A stretch of 34,865 nucleotides of DNA from Polaromonas sp. Its GTDB lineage: Bacteria; Pseudomonadota; Gammaproteobacteria; Burkholderiales; Burkholderiaceae_C. This document shows positions 1 through 7,528 of the stretch, piece after piece; within the stretch, counting starts at the first letter, position 1; each line of letters opens with the position of its first letter. The notes beneath the pieces are model-generated. The model did no database searches. It saw nothing but the letters and a program-made list of their open reading frames with translations, and had not been told where the DNA came from. The stretch is from contig NZ_JAUXNA010000277.1 in assembly GCF_030682935.1 (NCBI RefSeq), positions 1-34,865 of the forward strand, written 5' to 3'. A program made the position numbers and the translations under genes.

Positions 1-2316
1 CTGGTCAATGTCCAGGCGCAGCTCCTTGACCGCTTCATTCCAGTTGTCGTTGACGCCGCGGGTGCTCGGACTCTGGCGCATCACGCCCGTGACTTCGTCG
101 GCGCGCGCGCGCAACACCTTCGGGTCGGGCCCTATGACGCGAAACTGCACCGGATACGCCACGGGGGGGCCGTTGGCCAGCAGCTTGACGCGGCCACGCG
201 CCTCGGGGAACTCCTGCGCCAGCAAGGCCGGCAGCTTGGCGCGCAGCAGCTCGCGCGTCTTCAGGTCCGGCGGCAGCACGATCAGCTGCGACACGTTGGT
301 TTGCGGAAAAACCTGGTCCAGCGGCAAATAAAAGCGCGGCACGCCCGAGCCGACCCAGGTGCTGACCGATTGCACGCCCGGCTCGGCCAGCAAGCGCGCC
401 TCCAGCCGTTTCACCACAACCTCGTTGGCGGCGAACGAGGTGCCCTCGGGGAACCACAGGTCCACCATGAGTTCGGGCCGGCTGGAGTCGGGGAAGAACT
501 GCTGCTGCACCTTGCCCATGCCGGCAATGCCCAGCGCAAACAGCAGCACCGTGGCGCCAATGGTGATCCAGCGGTGCTGCACGCAGCCGTTCACGGCGCG
601 GCGGAACAGCTTGTAAAACGGGCTGTTGAACATCTCGTGGGGGCCCTCCACGGCGTGCCCCGCCTGGGCTTCGGCCAGCACATGCGGCGGTGTTTTGAGC
701 AGCAGCGTGCCCAGGTAGGGCACAAAGTAGACCGAGACCACCCAGCTGGTGATCAGCGCAATCGTGGTCACCGCAAAAATGGCAAAGGTGTACTCGCCCA
801 CCGTCGATTTGGCCAAGCCAATCGGCAGGAAACCCGCCGCCGTGATCAGCGTGCCCGTGAGCATGGGCATGGCCGTGAGCTCATAGGCAAAGGTCGCCGA
901 GCGCACCTTGTCGTAGCCTTCCTCCATTTTGCGCACCATCATTTCCACGGCAATGATGGCGTCATCGACCATCAGGCCCAGCGCGATGATCAGCGAACCC
1001 AGCGAAATCTTGTGCAGCCCGATGCCCCAGTAATTCATGGCCAGAAACGTCACCGCCAGCACGAGCGGAATGGTGATGCCCACCACCAGCCCGGGCCGCA
1101 TGTCCAGTGTCCAGCGCCGCCACAGCGGATGCCGGCCCGGCCGCTTGTGCAGCCCCAGGGCCACCACGCTGACTGCCAGCACAATCACCACGGCCTCTAT
1201 CAGCACCTTGACGAATTCGTTGACCGACGTGGCGACGGTCTTGGGCTGGTCCTGAATCTGCACCAGCTTGACGCCCGCCGGCAGCGCGGCCCCGATGCGC
1301 TCGGTGGCCGCACGCAGCGCCTTGCCCAGCACGATGATGTCGCCGCCCTTGGCCATCGACACGCCCAGCGCAATCACTTCCTTGCCGTCGTGGCGGACCT
1401 TCACCACGGGCGGGTCCACGTAGCCACGCCGCACCTCGGCGATGTCACCCAGCCGCAGCTGCAGGCTGCCGGCACCGGTGCCCGCGCCATAACCCGCGCC
1501 GCGTATCGGCATCGCCTTGAGGTCTTCGAGCGCGTTGAAGGCGCCGGCCACGCGTACCTGGACCACATCGCCCGGCGTTTGCACGGCACCGGCCGATTCG
1601 ACCGCGTTTTGCTGGCTCAGCTGCGCCAGCACGGCGTTCAGGTCCAGGCCGAGTTGGGCCAGGCGTTTTTGCGAAATCTCGATGAACAGCTTTTCATCCT
1701 GCGCGCCGAACAGCTCGACCTTGGCCACGTCCGTCACCCGCAGCAACTGCTGGCGCAGGTCGTCGGCCAGGGTTTTGACTTCGGCGTAGCTGAAACCCTC
1801 GGACTCCAGCGCATAAATCACACCGTACACATCGCCGAATTCATCGTTAAAGAACGGCCCGACCACACCGCCAGGCAGCGTGGCGCGGATGTCACCGACT
1901 TTTTTGCGCACCGTGTACCAGACGTTGGTCACATCCGACGGTTTGGAGGAGTCCTTGACCTGGAAGATGATCTGCGACTCGCCCGGCTTGGAATAGCTGC
2001 GGATCCGGTCGGCGTAAGGCACCTCCTGCAGCGTGCGCTCAATCTTGTCGGTCACCTGCTCGGCCACCTGCTGCGCGCTCGCGCCCGGCCAGTAGGTGCG
2101 CACCACCATGACGCGAAACGTAAACGGCGGGTCCTCGTCCTGCCCCAGCTGGAAGTAGGCGGCAACGCCCAGCACCATCAGCACCACCAGCAGGTAGCGG
2201 GTCAGCGCCGGATGCTCCAGCGCCCACCGGGACAGGTTGAACCTCGAAGCCCGGGTCGCGCCGGCATCCAGGCCGTCGCCTGCCGGCTCGCCGGTGTCGT
2301 GATTTTTCTGTGTCAT
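1..2316 (-). CDS. RND efflux transporter permease (AcrB/HAE family), partial at the left edge
   Basis: Inner-membrane proton-driven pump subunit of a tripartite efflux system. The minus frame is open from an ATG at 2316 to the window edge (772 codons), so the last quarter or so of the protein is missing and the ORF track does not list it. Seen: an N-terminal membrane segment (residues about 37-50) before a periplasmic porter domain beginning FQLGQDEDPPFTF; a porter region with DEFGDVYGV; and a transmembrane block with LMVDDAIIAVEMM, where the acidic pair near residues 451-452 matches the proton-relay aspartates of AcrB. It begins 7 bp after the adaptor stop codon, so the two are surely one operon. 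Upstream of the ATG I see only a weak GTGAG ribosome site, which suggests coupling. The substrate cannot be told from the sequence. Confidence 0.93.
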   Translation of the reverse strand, partial: MTQKNHDTGEPAGDGLDAGATRASRFNLSRWALEHPALTRYLLVVLMVLGVAAYFQLGQDEDPPFTFRVMVVRTYWPGASAQQVAEQVTDKIERTLQEVPYADRIRSYSKPGESQIIFQVKDSSKPSDVTNVWYTVRKKVGDIRATLPGGVVGPFFNDEFGDVYGVIYALESEGFSYAEVKTLADDLRQQLLRVTDVAKVELFGAQDEKLFIEISQKRLAQLGLDLNAVLAQLSQQNAVESAGAVQTPGDVVQVRVAGAFNALEDLKAMPIRGAGYGAGTGAGSLQLRLGDIAEVRRGYVDPPVVKVRHDGKEVIALGVSMAKGGDIIVLGKALRAATERIGAALPAGVKLVQIQDQPKTVATSVNEFVKVLIEAVVIVLAVSVVALGLHKRPGRHPLWRRWTLDMRPGLVVGITIPLVLAVTFLAMNYWGIGLHKISLGSLIIALGLMVDDAIIAVEMMVRKMEEGYDKVRSATFAYELTAMPMLTGTLITAAGFLPIGLAKSTVGEYTFAIFAVTTIALITSWVVSVYFVPYLGTLLLKTPPHVLAEAQAGHAVEGPHEMFNSPFYKLFRRAVNGCVQHRWITIGATVLLFALGIAGMGKVQQQFFPDSSRPELMVDLWFPEGTSFAANEVVVKRLEARLLAEPGVQSVSTWVGSGVPRFYLPLDQVFPQTNVSQLIVLPPDLKTRELLRAKLPALLAQEFPEARGRVKLLANGPPVAYPVQFRVIGPDPKVLRARADEVTGVMRQSPSTRGVNDNWNEAVKELRLDIDQ

Positions 2317-2323
2317 GCCGGAC

Positions 2324-3478
2324 TCACTTCGCACCAGAGGCTGAGGCCGCGCTCGAACTCGCTACTGAATCAATAGCTGCCTGCGCTCGTCCAGCGGTGG
2401 CTAGAGAACTATTTGACTGATAAATACTGACCTTCTGGCCGGGCGACAGCACATGCACGCCCGCGCTGACCACCCGCATGCCGGACTGCAGGCCCGAGGC
2501 CACGACGACCTCGTTGCCATCGGCCGTGGCGATCTCGATCACCTGCGGTTTGACGGTCAGGGTGGCCGGGTCGAGCACCCAGACCGCCGTGGCCTGGCCC
2601 TGCTGCCACAAGGCCGTGGTCGGCAGCTTGATGACGGGCACACCCGCAGCGCCGGGGGCTTCGGGCGTGATGTAGACCGTCGCGCCCAGCGCGGGCGGCG
2701 CGTTGGCATCAATCGACGCCTTGACGGCATAGGTGCGCGTCACCGGGTCGCTGCTCGCGGCCACCTCGCGCACCTTGCCCTGCAGTTCGGTGTTTTGTGC
2801 CCAGACCCGTATCTTCACGGGCGCGCCCACCTTGACGGCGGCCACCCGGTCTTCGGGCACCGAGAACACCACGTCGCGCACGCCGTCGGCCGCAATGCGC
2901 AGCACCGGCGCGCCGGCCGCCACGACCTGGCCCTGCTCGGCCTCTATGGCCGTGACAACGCCAGACACGTCGGCTTTGAGCACGGCATAGCCGGCCTGGT
3001 TGCCTTGCACCGCCAGTTGGGACTGCGCCTGCGCCAGCTGCGCCTGGGCCGCCTTGAGCGCGGCTTCCCGCCGCTCCAGTTCCGCGCCGCTGATGAAGTT
3101 CTGGTCTTTAAGCGTTTGGTAGCGCCTGAAATCAGCCGCCGCCAGGTCCCGGTTGGTGACCGCTGCCGCCACCTGCGCGCGGGCCGCATCGGCAGCCAGT
3201 TGATAGTCCTGCGGGTCCAGCTGCGCCAGCACCTGCCCGGCCTTTACATGCTGGCCCAGCTCGGCCTGGCGCTCGATGATCTTGCCGCCGACCCGAAAAC
3301 CCAGCCGGGACTCGACTTGCGCCCTGACTTCTCCCGCATATTCCCGGCGCGAGGACACGGCGTCGACACCCACAGTGATCACTTTCACGGCCCGCACCGG
3401 CTCCTCTGGCGGCGCGGATTTGGAGCAGGCGGCCATGAAAACGGCGACGCCTGCCAGGGTAAAAATGATTTTTTTCAT
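2324..3478 (-). CDS. RND efflux periplasmic adaptor (membrane fusion protein), lipoprotein
   Basis: The HlyD/AcrA-type adaptor joins the inner-membrane RND pump to an outer-membrane channel. I start at MKKIIFTLAG (384 aa) rather than the ORF-track start nine codons upstream, because this gives a lipoprotein signal peptide ending in MAAC-S with the acylated cysteine at residue 21 or 22. Seen: a lipoyl-like half motif (GGKIIERQAELGQHVKAGQV), an Ala/Gln-rich coiled-coil hairpin (about residues 95-150), the second lipoyl half (VSGVVTAIEAEQGQVV), then beta-barrel and membrane-proximal regions. The C-terminal tail (SLATAGRAQAAIDSVASSS...) is encoded by a copy of a dispersed repeat and is low in complexity, so it is probably not functional. 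First gene of the pump operon, behind the promoter at 3557-3585. Confidence 0.93.
   Translation of the reverse strand: MKKIIFTLAGVAVFMAACSKSAPPEEPVRAVKVITVGVDAVSSRREYAGEVRAQVESRLGFRVGGKIIERQAELGQHVKAGQVLAQLDPQDYQLAADAARAQVAAAVTNRDLAAADFRRYQTLKDQNFISGAELERREAALKAAQAQLAQAQSQLAVQGNQAGYAVLKADVSGVVTAIEAEQGQVVAAGAPVLRIAADGVRDVVFSVPEDRVAAVKVGAPVKIRVWAQNTELQGKVREVAASSDPVTRTYAVKASIDANAPPALGATVYITPEAPGAAGVPVIKLPTTALWQQGQATAVWVLDPATLTVKPQVIEIATADGNEVVVASGLQSGMRVVSAGVHVLSPGQKVSIYQSNSSLATAGRAQAAIDSVASSSAASASGAK
2361..2416 (+). repeat. Dispersed GCTAT-N7-ATAGC repeat, copy R1
   Basis: Core GCTAC-TGAATCA-ATAGC followed by the family arm TGCCTGCGCTCGTCCAGC and GGCTAGAG...ATTTGAC. It lies inside the 3' end of the adaptor gene and encodes its C-terminal tail antisense to the repeat direction. 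Matched by eye to the six other copies in the window; no alignment score was computed. Confidence 0.65.
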
Positions 3479-3534
3479 GGTCTGATGGGATGAGGACGCG
3501 GGCAAGGGGCGAGGCAGAAGGACCCTCGAAACCC

Positions 3535-3560
3535 GACTAATGACTGATCGGTTAGTAATC
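3535..3560. promoter_or_regulatory. TetR-family-type operator palindrome
   Basis: An imperfect 26-bp palindrome centred on GATC (GACTAATGACTGATCGGTTA...), with 18 of 26 positions symmetric by my count. The form resembles operators of TetR-type repressors of RND pumps. It covers part of the -10 box of the adaptor promoter, a position suited to repression. No TetR gene is visible in the window; it may lie beyond the left edge after the permease. Confidence 0.55.
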
Positions 3561-3585
3561 TAAGAGATACACCCAAGCTTGTCAA
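3557..3585 (-). promoter_or_regulatory. Sigma70-like promoter for the RND efflux operon
   Basis: On the minus strand a perfect TTGACA (3585-3580) is followed by a 17-nt spacer and TAGATT (3562-3557). This is the best promoter match in the window. It points at the adaptor gene, 79 nt downstream, and the -10 overlaps the palindrome at 3535-3560. The same 122-bp gap must also hold the hpnC promoter, which I could not place. Confidence 0.6.
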
Positions 3586-3600
3586 GCGACAATCCGCCGC

Positions 3601-4446
3601 ATGACTCAAGGCCCTCCCCCACTGGTACACGGCGTCAGCCATTACGAGAATTTTCCGGTCGCCTCCGTGCTGTGCCCGCCGCATCTGCGGCCGGCCATCG
3701 CGGCGATTTACTGGTTCGCCCGCACCGCTGACGACATCGCTGACGAGGGCGATGCCGCGCCGCAAACGCGCCTGGACGATCTGGCCGCCTACCGCGCAGA
3801 CCTGATGGCGACCGCCAGCGGCCTGCCGCCCTCAAAGCGCTGGGCCGGCGTGTTTGCACAGCTGGGCCCGGTGATGGCGCAATTCGCCCTGCCCGTGAAT
3901 TTGCTGGCTGATTTGCTCAGCGCCTTTGAGCAGGACGTGGTCAAGCAGCGCTACGCCAGCCAGGCCGAGTTGCTCGACTACTGCCGCCGCTCGGCCAACC
4001 CGGTGGGCCGGCTGCTGCTGCACCTGTACGGCGTGGATGACGCGGCGTCGCTACAACAAAGCGACTGCATCTGCACCGCGCTACAACTGATCAACTTCTG
4101 GCAGGACCTGAGCGTGGATATTCCGCGCGGCCGGATTTACCTGCCCGCTGACGCGTGGGGCCCGCACGGCGTGGATGAAGCGCAACTGCTGGGCCTGCAA
4201 AGCAATCCAAATACTATAAATTTAATAGCGACCAACACCCGCCACGCAAGGGCTAGCATGCTAAAAGGCTTAAAACTCGTAAAAAAGGTGCCCGGGCGCG
4301 GCGGCTGGGAACTGCGGCTGGTGGTGCAAGGCGGCCTGCGTATTCTGGACAAAATCGAGGCCTTGAACTTCAACACCCTGCAGCAACGCCCCAAGCTCAG
4401 GGCCTGGGATGTGCTGGTGATGGGCTGGCGCGCGCTCTGGATGTGA
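3601..4446 (+). CDS. hpnC: Hydroxysqualene synthase HpnC
   Basis: Squalene/phytoene-synthase family enzyme. In the HpnCDE route it converts presqualene diphosphate (made by HpnD) to hydroxysqualene. 281 aa, normal for the family. Seen: first aspartate-rich motif TADDIADEGD (residues 42-51), the second region INFWQDLSVDIPRGR, and the conserved tail GRGGWELRLVVQGGLRI. INFWQDLSVD instead of the HpnD-type NIIRDVGED supports the HpnC assignment. No good ribosome site precedes the ATG, but the N-terminus fits relatives as I recall them. Codons between about 4198 and 4285 are unusually AT-rich and resemble the dispersed repeat (copy R2). First gene of hpnCDE. No squalene-hopene cyclase is in view, so the end product (hopanoids or free squalene) is not decided here. 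Confidence 0.93.
   Translation: MTQGPPPLVHGVSHYENFPVASVLCPPHLRPAIAAIYWFARTADDIADEGDAAPQTRLDDLAAYRADLMATASGLPPSKRWAGVFAQLGPVMAQFALPVNLLADLLSAFEQDVVKQRYASQAELLDYCRRSANPVGRLLLHLYGVDDAASLQQSDCICTALQLINFWQDLSVDIPRGRIYLPADAWGPHGVDEAQLLGLQSNPNTINLIATNTRHARASMLKGLKLVKKVPGRGGWELRLVVQGGLRILDKIEALNFNTLQQRPKLRAWDVLVMGWRALWM
4213..4267 (+). repeat. Dispersed repeat-like patch inside hpnC, copy R2
   Basis: Core CTAT-AAATTTA-ATAG followed by CGACCAACACCCGCCACG and CAAGGGCTAGCATGC, matching the repeat arm seen in R1 and R5. It is in frame within hpnC and AT-rich against a GC-rich gene. The protein does not appear longer than relatives from memory, so this may be a replacement or a chance likeness rather than a clean insertion. 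Confidence 0.45.
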
Positions 4447-4512
4447 CTGGTATCGCATCAAAAGTAGCCGGCATTTTTCCGACGGGCCGCCCCAAGGAAA
4501 AATAGCCCACGC

Positions 4513-4550
4513 GGGGGGCCGCGAATTACACGAGGTGAACAGCGTGGGGG
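4513..4550 (-). repeat. 38-bp intergenic repeat, copy A (inverted relative to copy B)
   Basis: Reverse-complement reading CCCCCACGCTGTTCACCTCG... matches copy B at 5420-5457 with about five mismatches over 38 bp. It occupies the hpnC-hpnD gap just before the hpnD start. I recall similar GC-rich intergenic repeats in Comamonadaceae genomes. Confidence 0.6.
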
Positions 4551-4576
4551 CCATTTCAGCGTGCAACAATCCCCGC

Positions 4577-5419
4577 ATGACGCCCGAGCACTATGTCCAG
4601 CAAAAAGCCGCCGCTTCCGGCAGCAGTTTTTATTACGCCTTCCTGTTTTTGCCCAAAGAACGGCGCGCCGCCATCACCGCGTTTTACGCCTTCTGCCGCG
4701 AAATCGACGATGTCGTCGATGAAGTGCTGGAGCCCAGCGTGGCGCACAGCAAACTGGCCTGGTGGCAAGGCGAGGTCACCCAGTCCTTTGCCGGCAAGCC
4801 GACGCATCCGGTGATGCAGGCGCTGATGCCGCTGGCCGCCACCTACCGCATCGAGGCGCGCCATTTGCAGGCGGTCATCGAAGGCTGCCAGATGGATCTG
4901 GCGCAAAACCGCTACCTTGATTTCCCCGGTCTGACGCAATACTGCCACCTGGTGGCGGGCATCGTCGGCGAAGTGGCGGCGCGCATTTTTGGCCAGACTG
5001 ACGACGCCACCACCGCCTACGCCCACAAGCTGGGCCTGGCGTTCCAGCTCACCAACATCATCCGCGACGTGGGTGAAGACGCGATGCGCGGCCGTATTTA
5101 CCTGCCGGTCAATGAGTTGCAGCAGTTTGACGTGAAGTCGCACGAGATTTTGAAGCGCCAGTATTCCGAGCGTTTCACCGCGCTGATGCAGTTCCAGACC
5201 GAACGCGCACTGGCGCTGTATGACGAAGCGCTGGCGCTGCTGCCAGACGCCGACCGCCGCGCCCAGAAGCCCGGCCTCATGATGGCCAGCATTTACCGCA
5301 CGCTGCTGCGCGAAATTGCCGCCGACAACTACCAGGTGCTGCACCAGCGCGTCAGCCTGACGCCGCTGCGCAAGTTCTGGCTGGCCTGGAAAACGCAGGC
5401 CTTTGGCCGAGTGCAATGA
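4577..5419 (+). CDS. hpnD: Presqualene diphosphate synthase HpnD
   Basis: Condenses two farnesyl diphosphates to presqualene diphosphate, the first committed step of bacterial squalene synthesis. I start at MTPEHYVQQKAAASG (280 aa), the classical HpnD N-terminus, not at the ORF-track start 14 codons upstream, which lies in a repeat. Seen: SSFYYAFLFLPKERR, the first Asp-rich motif EIDDVVDEV (residues 42-50), and the second motif NIIRDVGEDAMRGRIYLP. It is bracketed by two inverted copies of a 38-bp repeat. It follows hpnC after 130 bp and precedes hpnE by 130 bp, so co-transcription is likely but the genes are not tightly packed. Confidence 0.95.
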   Translation: MTPEHYVQQKAAASGSSFYYAFLFLPKERRAAITAFYAFCREIDDVVDEVLEPSVAHSKLAWWQGEVTQSFAGKPTHPVMQALMPLAATYRIEARHLQAVIEGCQMDLAQNRYLDFPGLTQYCHLVAGIVGEVAARIFGQTDDATTAYAHKLGLAFQLTNIIRDVGEDAMRGRIYLPVNELQQFDVKSHEILKRQYSERFTALMQFQTERALALYDEALALLPDADRRAQKPGLMMASIYRTLLREIAADNYQVLHQRVSLTPLRKFWLAWKTQAFGRVQ

Positions 5420-5457
5420 CCCCCACGCTTTTCACTTCGTGTAATGCGCTGCCCCCC
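5420..5457 (+). repeat. 38-bp intergenic repeat, copy B
   Basis: CCCCCACGCTTTTCACTTCG... begins directly after the hpnD stop codon. It continues into a GC-rich tract with small self-complementary stretches (GCCCCCCGAGGGGGCC, CCGGCAAAGCCGG) that could form hairpins in the hpnD-hpnE spacer. Confidence 0.6.
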
Positions 5458-5549
5458 GAGGGGGCCGCTGCGCCTGCGGCCCGGCAAAGCCGGTTCCGCG
5501 GCCCCTGCTGGTGGAGAGGGAAAGCGCCTGCTTCTAGTGATGTGGCCAC

Positions 5550-6821
5550 ATGAAGGTTGCCATTGTCGGCGCAGGCTGGGCCGGTTGCGCCGCAGCCGTA
5601 GAGGCCACGCGCCTGGGCCATCAGGCCACTCTTTTTGAAGCGGCCCGCACGCCAGGCGGGCGCGCCCGGCGTGTCAGCGCCAGCCTGTCAGGCCAGCCGC
5701 TCGACCTGGACAACGGCCAGCACATCCTGATTGGCGCGTATTCGGAAACCCTCATGCTGATGAAGGACCTGGGCGTGGACCCGGGCGCCAGCCTGCTGCG
5801 CCTGCCGCTCACGCTGCAGTTCCCCGATGGCAGCGGGCTCAGGCTGCCCGCACTGCCGGCCCCGCTGGACGCCTTGGCCGGCATTTTGGTTGCACGCGGC
5901 TGGTCGTGGGCCGACAAGCTGTCGCTGCTCAAGGTGGCGCTGGGCTGGCAGCTGGACCGGTTCCAGTGCCCGCCCGGGCAATCGGTGGCCGACCTGTGCC
6001 GGGGCTTGACGCCCAACGCCATGGCCGCGCTGATCGAGCCGCTGTGCGTGTCGGCGCTGAACACTCCGGCCGACCGCGCCAGCGGGCAGGTGTTTTTGCG
6101 CGTGATGCGCGATGCACTGTTTACCCAAAGCGGCGGCTCCAACCTGCTGCTGCCACGCCGGGACCTGAGCGCCTTGCTGCCCGATGCGGCGCTGGCCTGG
6201 CTGGCCGCGCAAGGCAGGCCCGCCCGCTTGGGCATCCGAGTGCAAGGCATCGCGCCTGCGACCTCGGGCTGGGTGCTCACGGCAGACCGTCGCGAAGCCT
6301 TTGACCGCGTGCTGCTGGCCTGCCCCCCGCACGAAGCGGCGCGGCTGGTGGCGGGCAGCGGCGTGGCGGCCGACGGCTGGCTGGCGCACGCGCGCGGCCT
6401 GCAGCACGAGGCGCTGACCACCGTCTATGCCCACGCACCCGATGCGCGTCTGAGCCAGCCCATGCTGGCGCTGCGGTCCACGCCCACCGAACCGGCCCAG
6501 TTTGTGCTGGACCGCGGGCAACTGGGCGGCTCGCCGGGTCTGCTCGCGTTTGTCATCAGTGCCAGCGTGGGCGACAGCGCCACGCTGACGCGGCAGGTGC
6601 TGGCGCAAGCCGCCCGGCAATTGGGTTTGAGCGCGCTGCAGGCGGTGCAAACCATTGTGGAAAAGCGCGCCACCTTTGCCTGCACGCCGGGCTTGCAGCG
6701 CCCCGCCGCCGAAGTGGCCGCTGGCCTGCTGGCCTGCGGCGACTATATAGAAGGGCCTTACCCGGCCACGCTCGAAGGTGCCGTGCGTTCAGGCCTGGCT
6801 GCGGCACGGCGCTTACGCTGA
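5550..6821 (+). CDS. hpnE: Hydroxysqualene dehydroxylase HpnE (FAD-dependent)
   Basis: Third enzyme of the route: reductive removal of the hydroxyl from hydroxysqualene to give squalene. 423 aa. Seen: an N-terminal dinucleotide-binding fold VAIVGAGWAGCAAA (residues 3-16) with the acidic end of beta-2 (TLFEAARTPGGRAR), the FAD/amine-oxidase family signature GQHILIGAY (about residues 54-62), and a C-terminal FAD-contact region ACGDYIEGPYPATLEGAVRS (about 394-413), typical of amine-oxidase/phytoene-desaturase-like proteins. Context next to hpnC and hpnD decides the function, since the fold alone would also fit carotenoid desaturases. A dispersed repeat follows the stop codon. Confidence 0.92.
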   Translation: MKVAIVGAGWAGCAAAVEATRLGHQATLFEAARTPGGRARRVSASLSGQPLDLDNGQHILIGAYSETLMLMKDLGVDPGASLLRLPLTLQFPDGSGLRLPALPAPLDALAGILVARGWSWADKLSLLKVALGWQLDRFQCPPGQSVADLCRGLTPNAMAALIEPLCVSALNTPADRASGQVFLRVMRDALFTQSGGSNLLLPRRDLSALLPDAALAWLAAQGRPARLGIRVQGIAPATSGWVLTADRREAFDRVLLACPPHEAARLVAGSGVAADGWLAHARGLQHEALTTVYAHAPDARLSQPMLALRSTPTEPAQFVLDRGQLGGSPGLLAFVISASVGDSATLTRQVLAQAARQLGLSALQAVQTIVEKRATFACTPGLQRPAAEVAAGLLACGDYIEGPYPATLEGAVRSGLAAARRLR

Positions 6822-6843
6822 ATGATGTCCATCTTGACAAACT

Positions 6844-6878
6844 GCTATTGAATATATAGCTACTTGTGCCCGCAGTTG
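6844..6878 (+). repeat. Dispersed repeat, copy R3
   Basis: Core GCTAT-TGAATAT-ATAGC followed by TACTTGTGCCCGCAG, the family arm. It sits between the convergent ends of hpnE and the GST gene, where its short hairpin could also act as a weak transcription stop. Confidence 0.6.
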
Positions 6879-6885
6879 TTTGGCT

Positions 6886-7515
6886 TCACTCGCTTTTTAT
6901 CATTAACTGAACGGTCTGAAAGGCGGGCCGCGCCAGGCAATGCTGCAGCCACTCGCCAACGCGTGGGCTCTGCACCATCAACGCACTGGCGCCTTGCACC
7001 CACGCCATCACGGACGCAACGCAAACGTCGGCCACGGTAAAGCGTTCACCGGCCAGGTAGCGGCGGGTTTGCAGGTGCTGCTCGAGCACACGCAAGGGGG
7101 TGAGCAAGCGGCGCTGGGCTTCGTCGGCCAACTGGGGCTTGCGCCGCTCGGGCGGCATCAAGGCGCTGTGCATCAAGTAAGTCAGCGCGTCTTTTTCACA
7201 CTCGTTAACCACCCAGAAACTCCAGCGCAGGATGTCGGCCAGCTCGGCAGGCGTTTCAGCGGCCAGCGACAATCCACCGCCCTTGAAACGCTCCGCCAGG
7301 TACAGCGCGCAGGCCATCGACTCCCAGACCAGCACGCCGTCATCGTCCACCACGGGAATGCGGCCGTTCGGGTTCAGGGCCAAGAACTCGGGCGTACGCG
7401 TGGCGCCGCCCAGGTAAGGCAGGTCCATGTGTTCATAGTCCAGCCCCAGCTCCTCGGCAACCCACAGCGGACGCGCCGCGCGGGACGCCGCCGTTCCGTA
7501 AATCTTCAATGCCAT
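6886..7515 (-). CDS. Glutathione S-transferase family protein
   Basis: 209 aa from MALKIYGTAASRA; the ORF-track start 11 codons upstream overlaps the preceding gene and is unlikely. Seen: a thioredoxin-like N-terminal half with the glutathione-contact region NGRIPVVDDDGVLVWESMA, where the cis-Pro and the (E/D)S pair are typical, and an all-helical C-terminal half containing FTVADVCVASVMAW, the N-capping-box region of GSTs. The catalytic residue is probably in TAASRAARP but cannot be fixed by eye. The substrate is unknown. It lies 13 bp after the HAD hydrolase stop codon and should be co-transcribed with it. Confidence 0.88.
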   Translation of the reverse strand: MALKIYGTAASRAARPLWVAEELGLDYEHMDLPYLGGATRTPEFLALNPNGRIPVVDDDGVLVWESMACALYLAERFKGGGLSLAAETPAELADILRWSFWVVNECEKDALTYLMHSALMPPERRKPQLADEAQRRLLTPLRVLEQHLQTRRYLAGERFTVADVCVASVMAWVQGASALMVQSPRVGEWLQHCLARPAFQTVQLMIKSE

Positions 7516-7528
7516 ATTTGAAAAGGGT

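Noticed and set aside
301-2376. 691-aa plus-strand ORF
   Set aside because: It is His/Arg/Gln-rich antisense to the RND permease gene, whose minus-frame protein is clearly recognisable.
2453-3493. 346-aa plus-strand ORF
   Set aside because: Antisense shadow of the efflux adaptor; composition typical of reversed GC-rich coding DNA.
4556-5416. 286-aa minus-strand ORF
   Set aside because: Antisense shadow of hpnD.
5444-5638. 64-aa ORF between hpnD and hpnE
   Set aside because: It is a translation of the GC-rich intergenic repeat and runs into hpnE in another frame.
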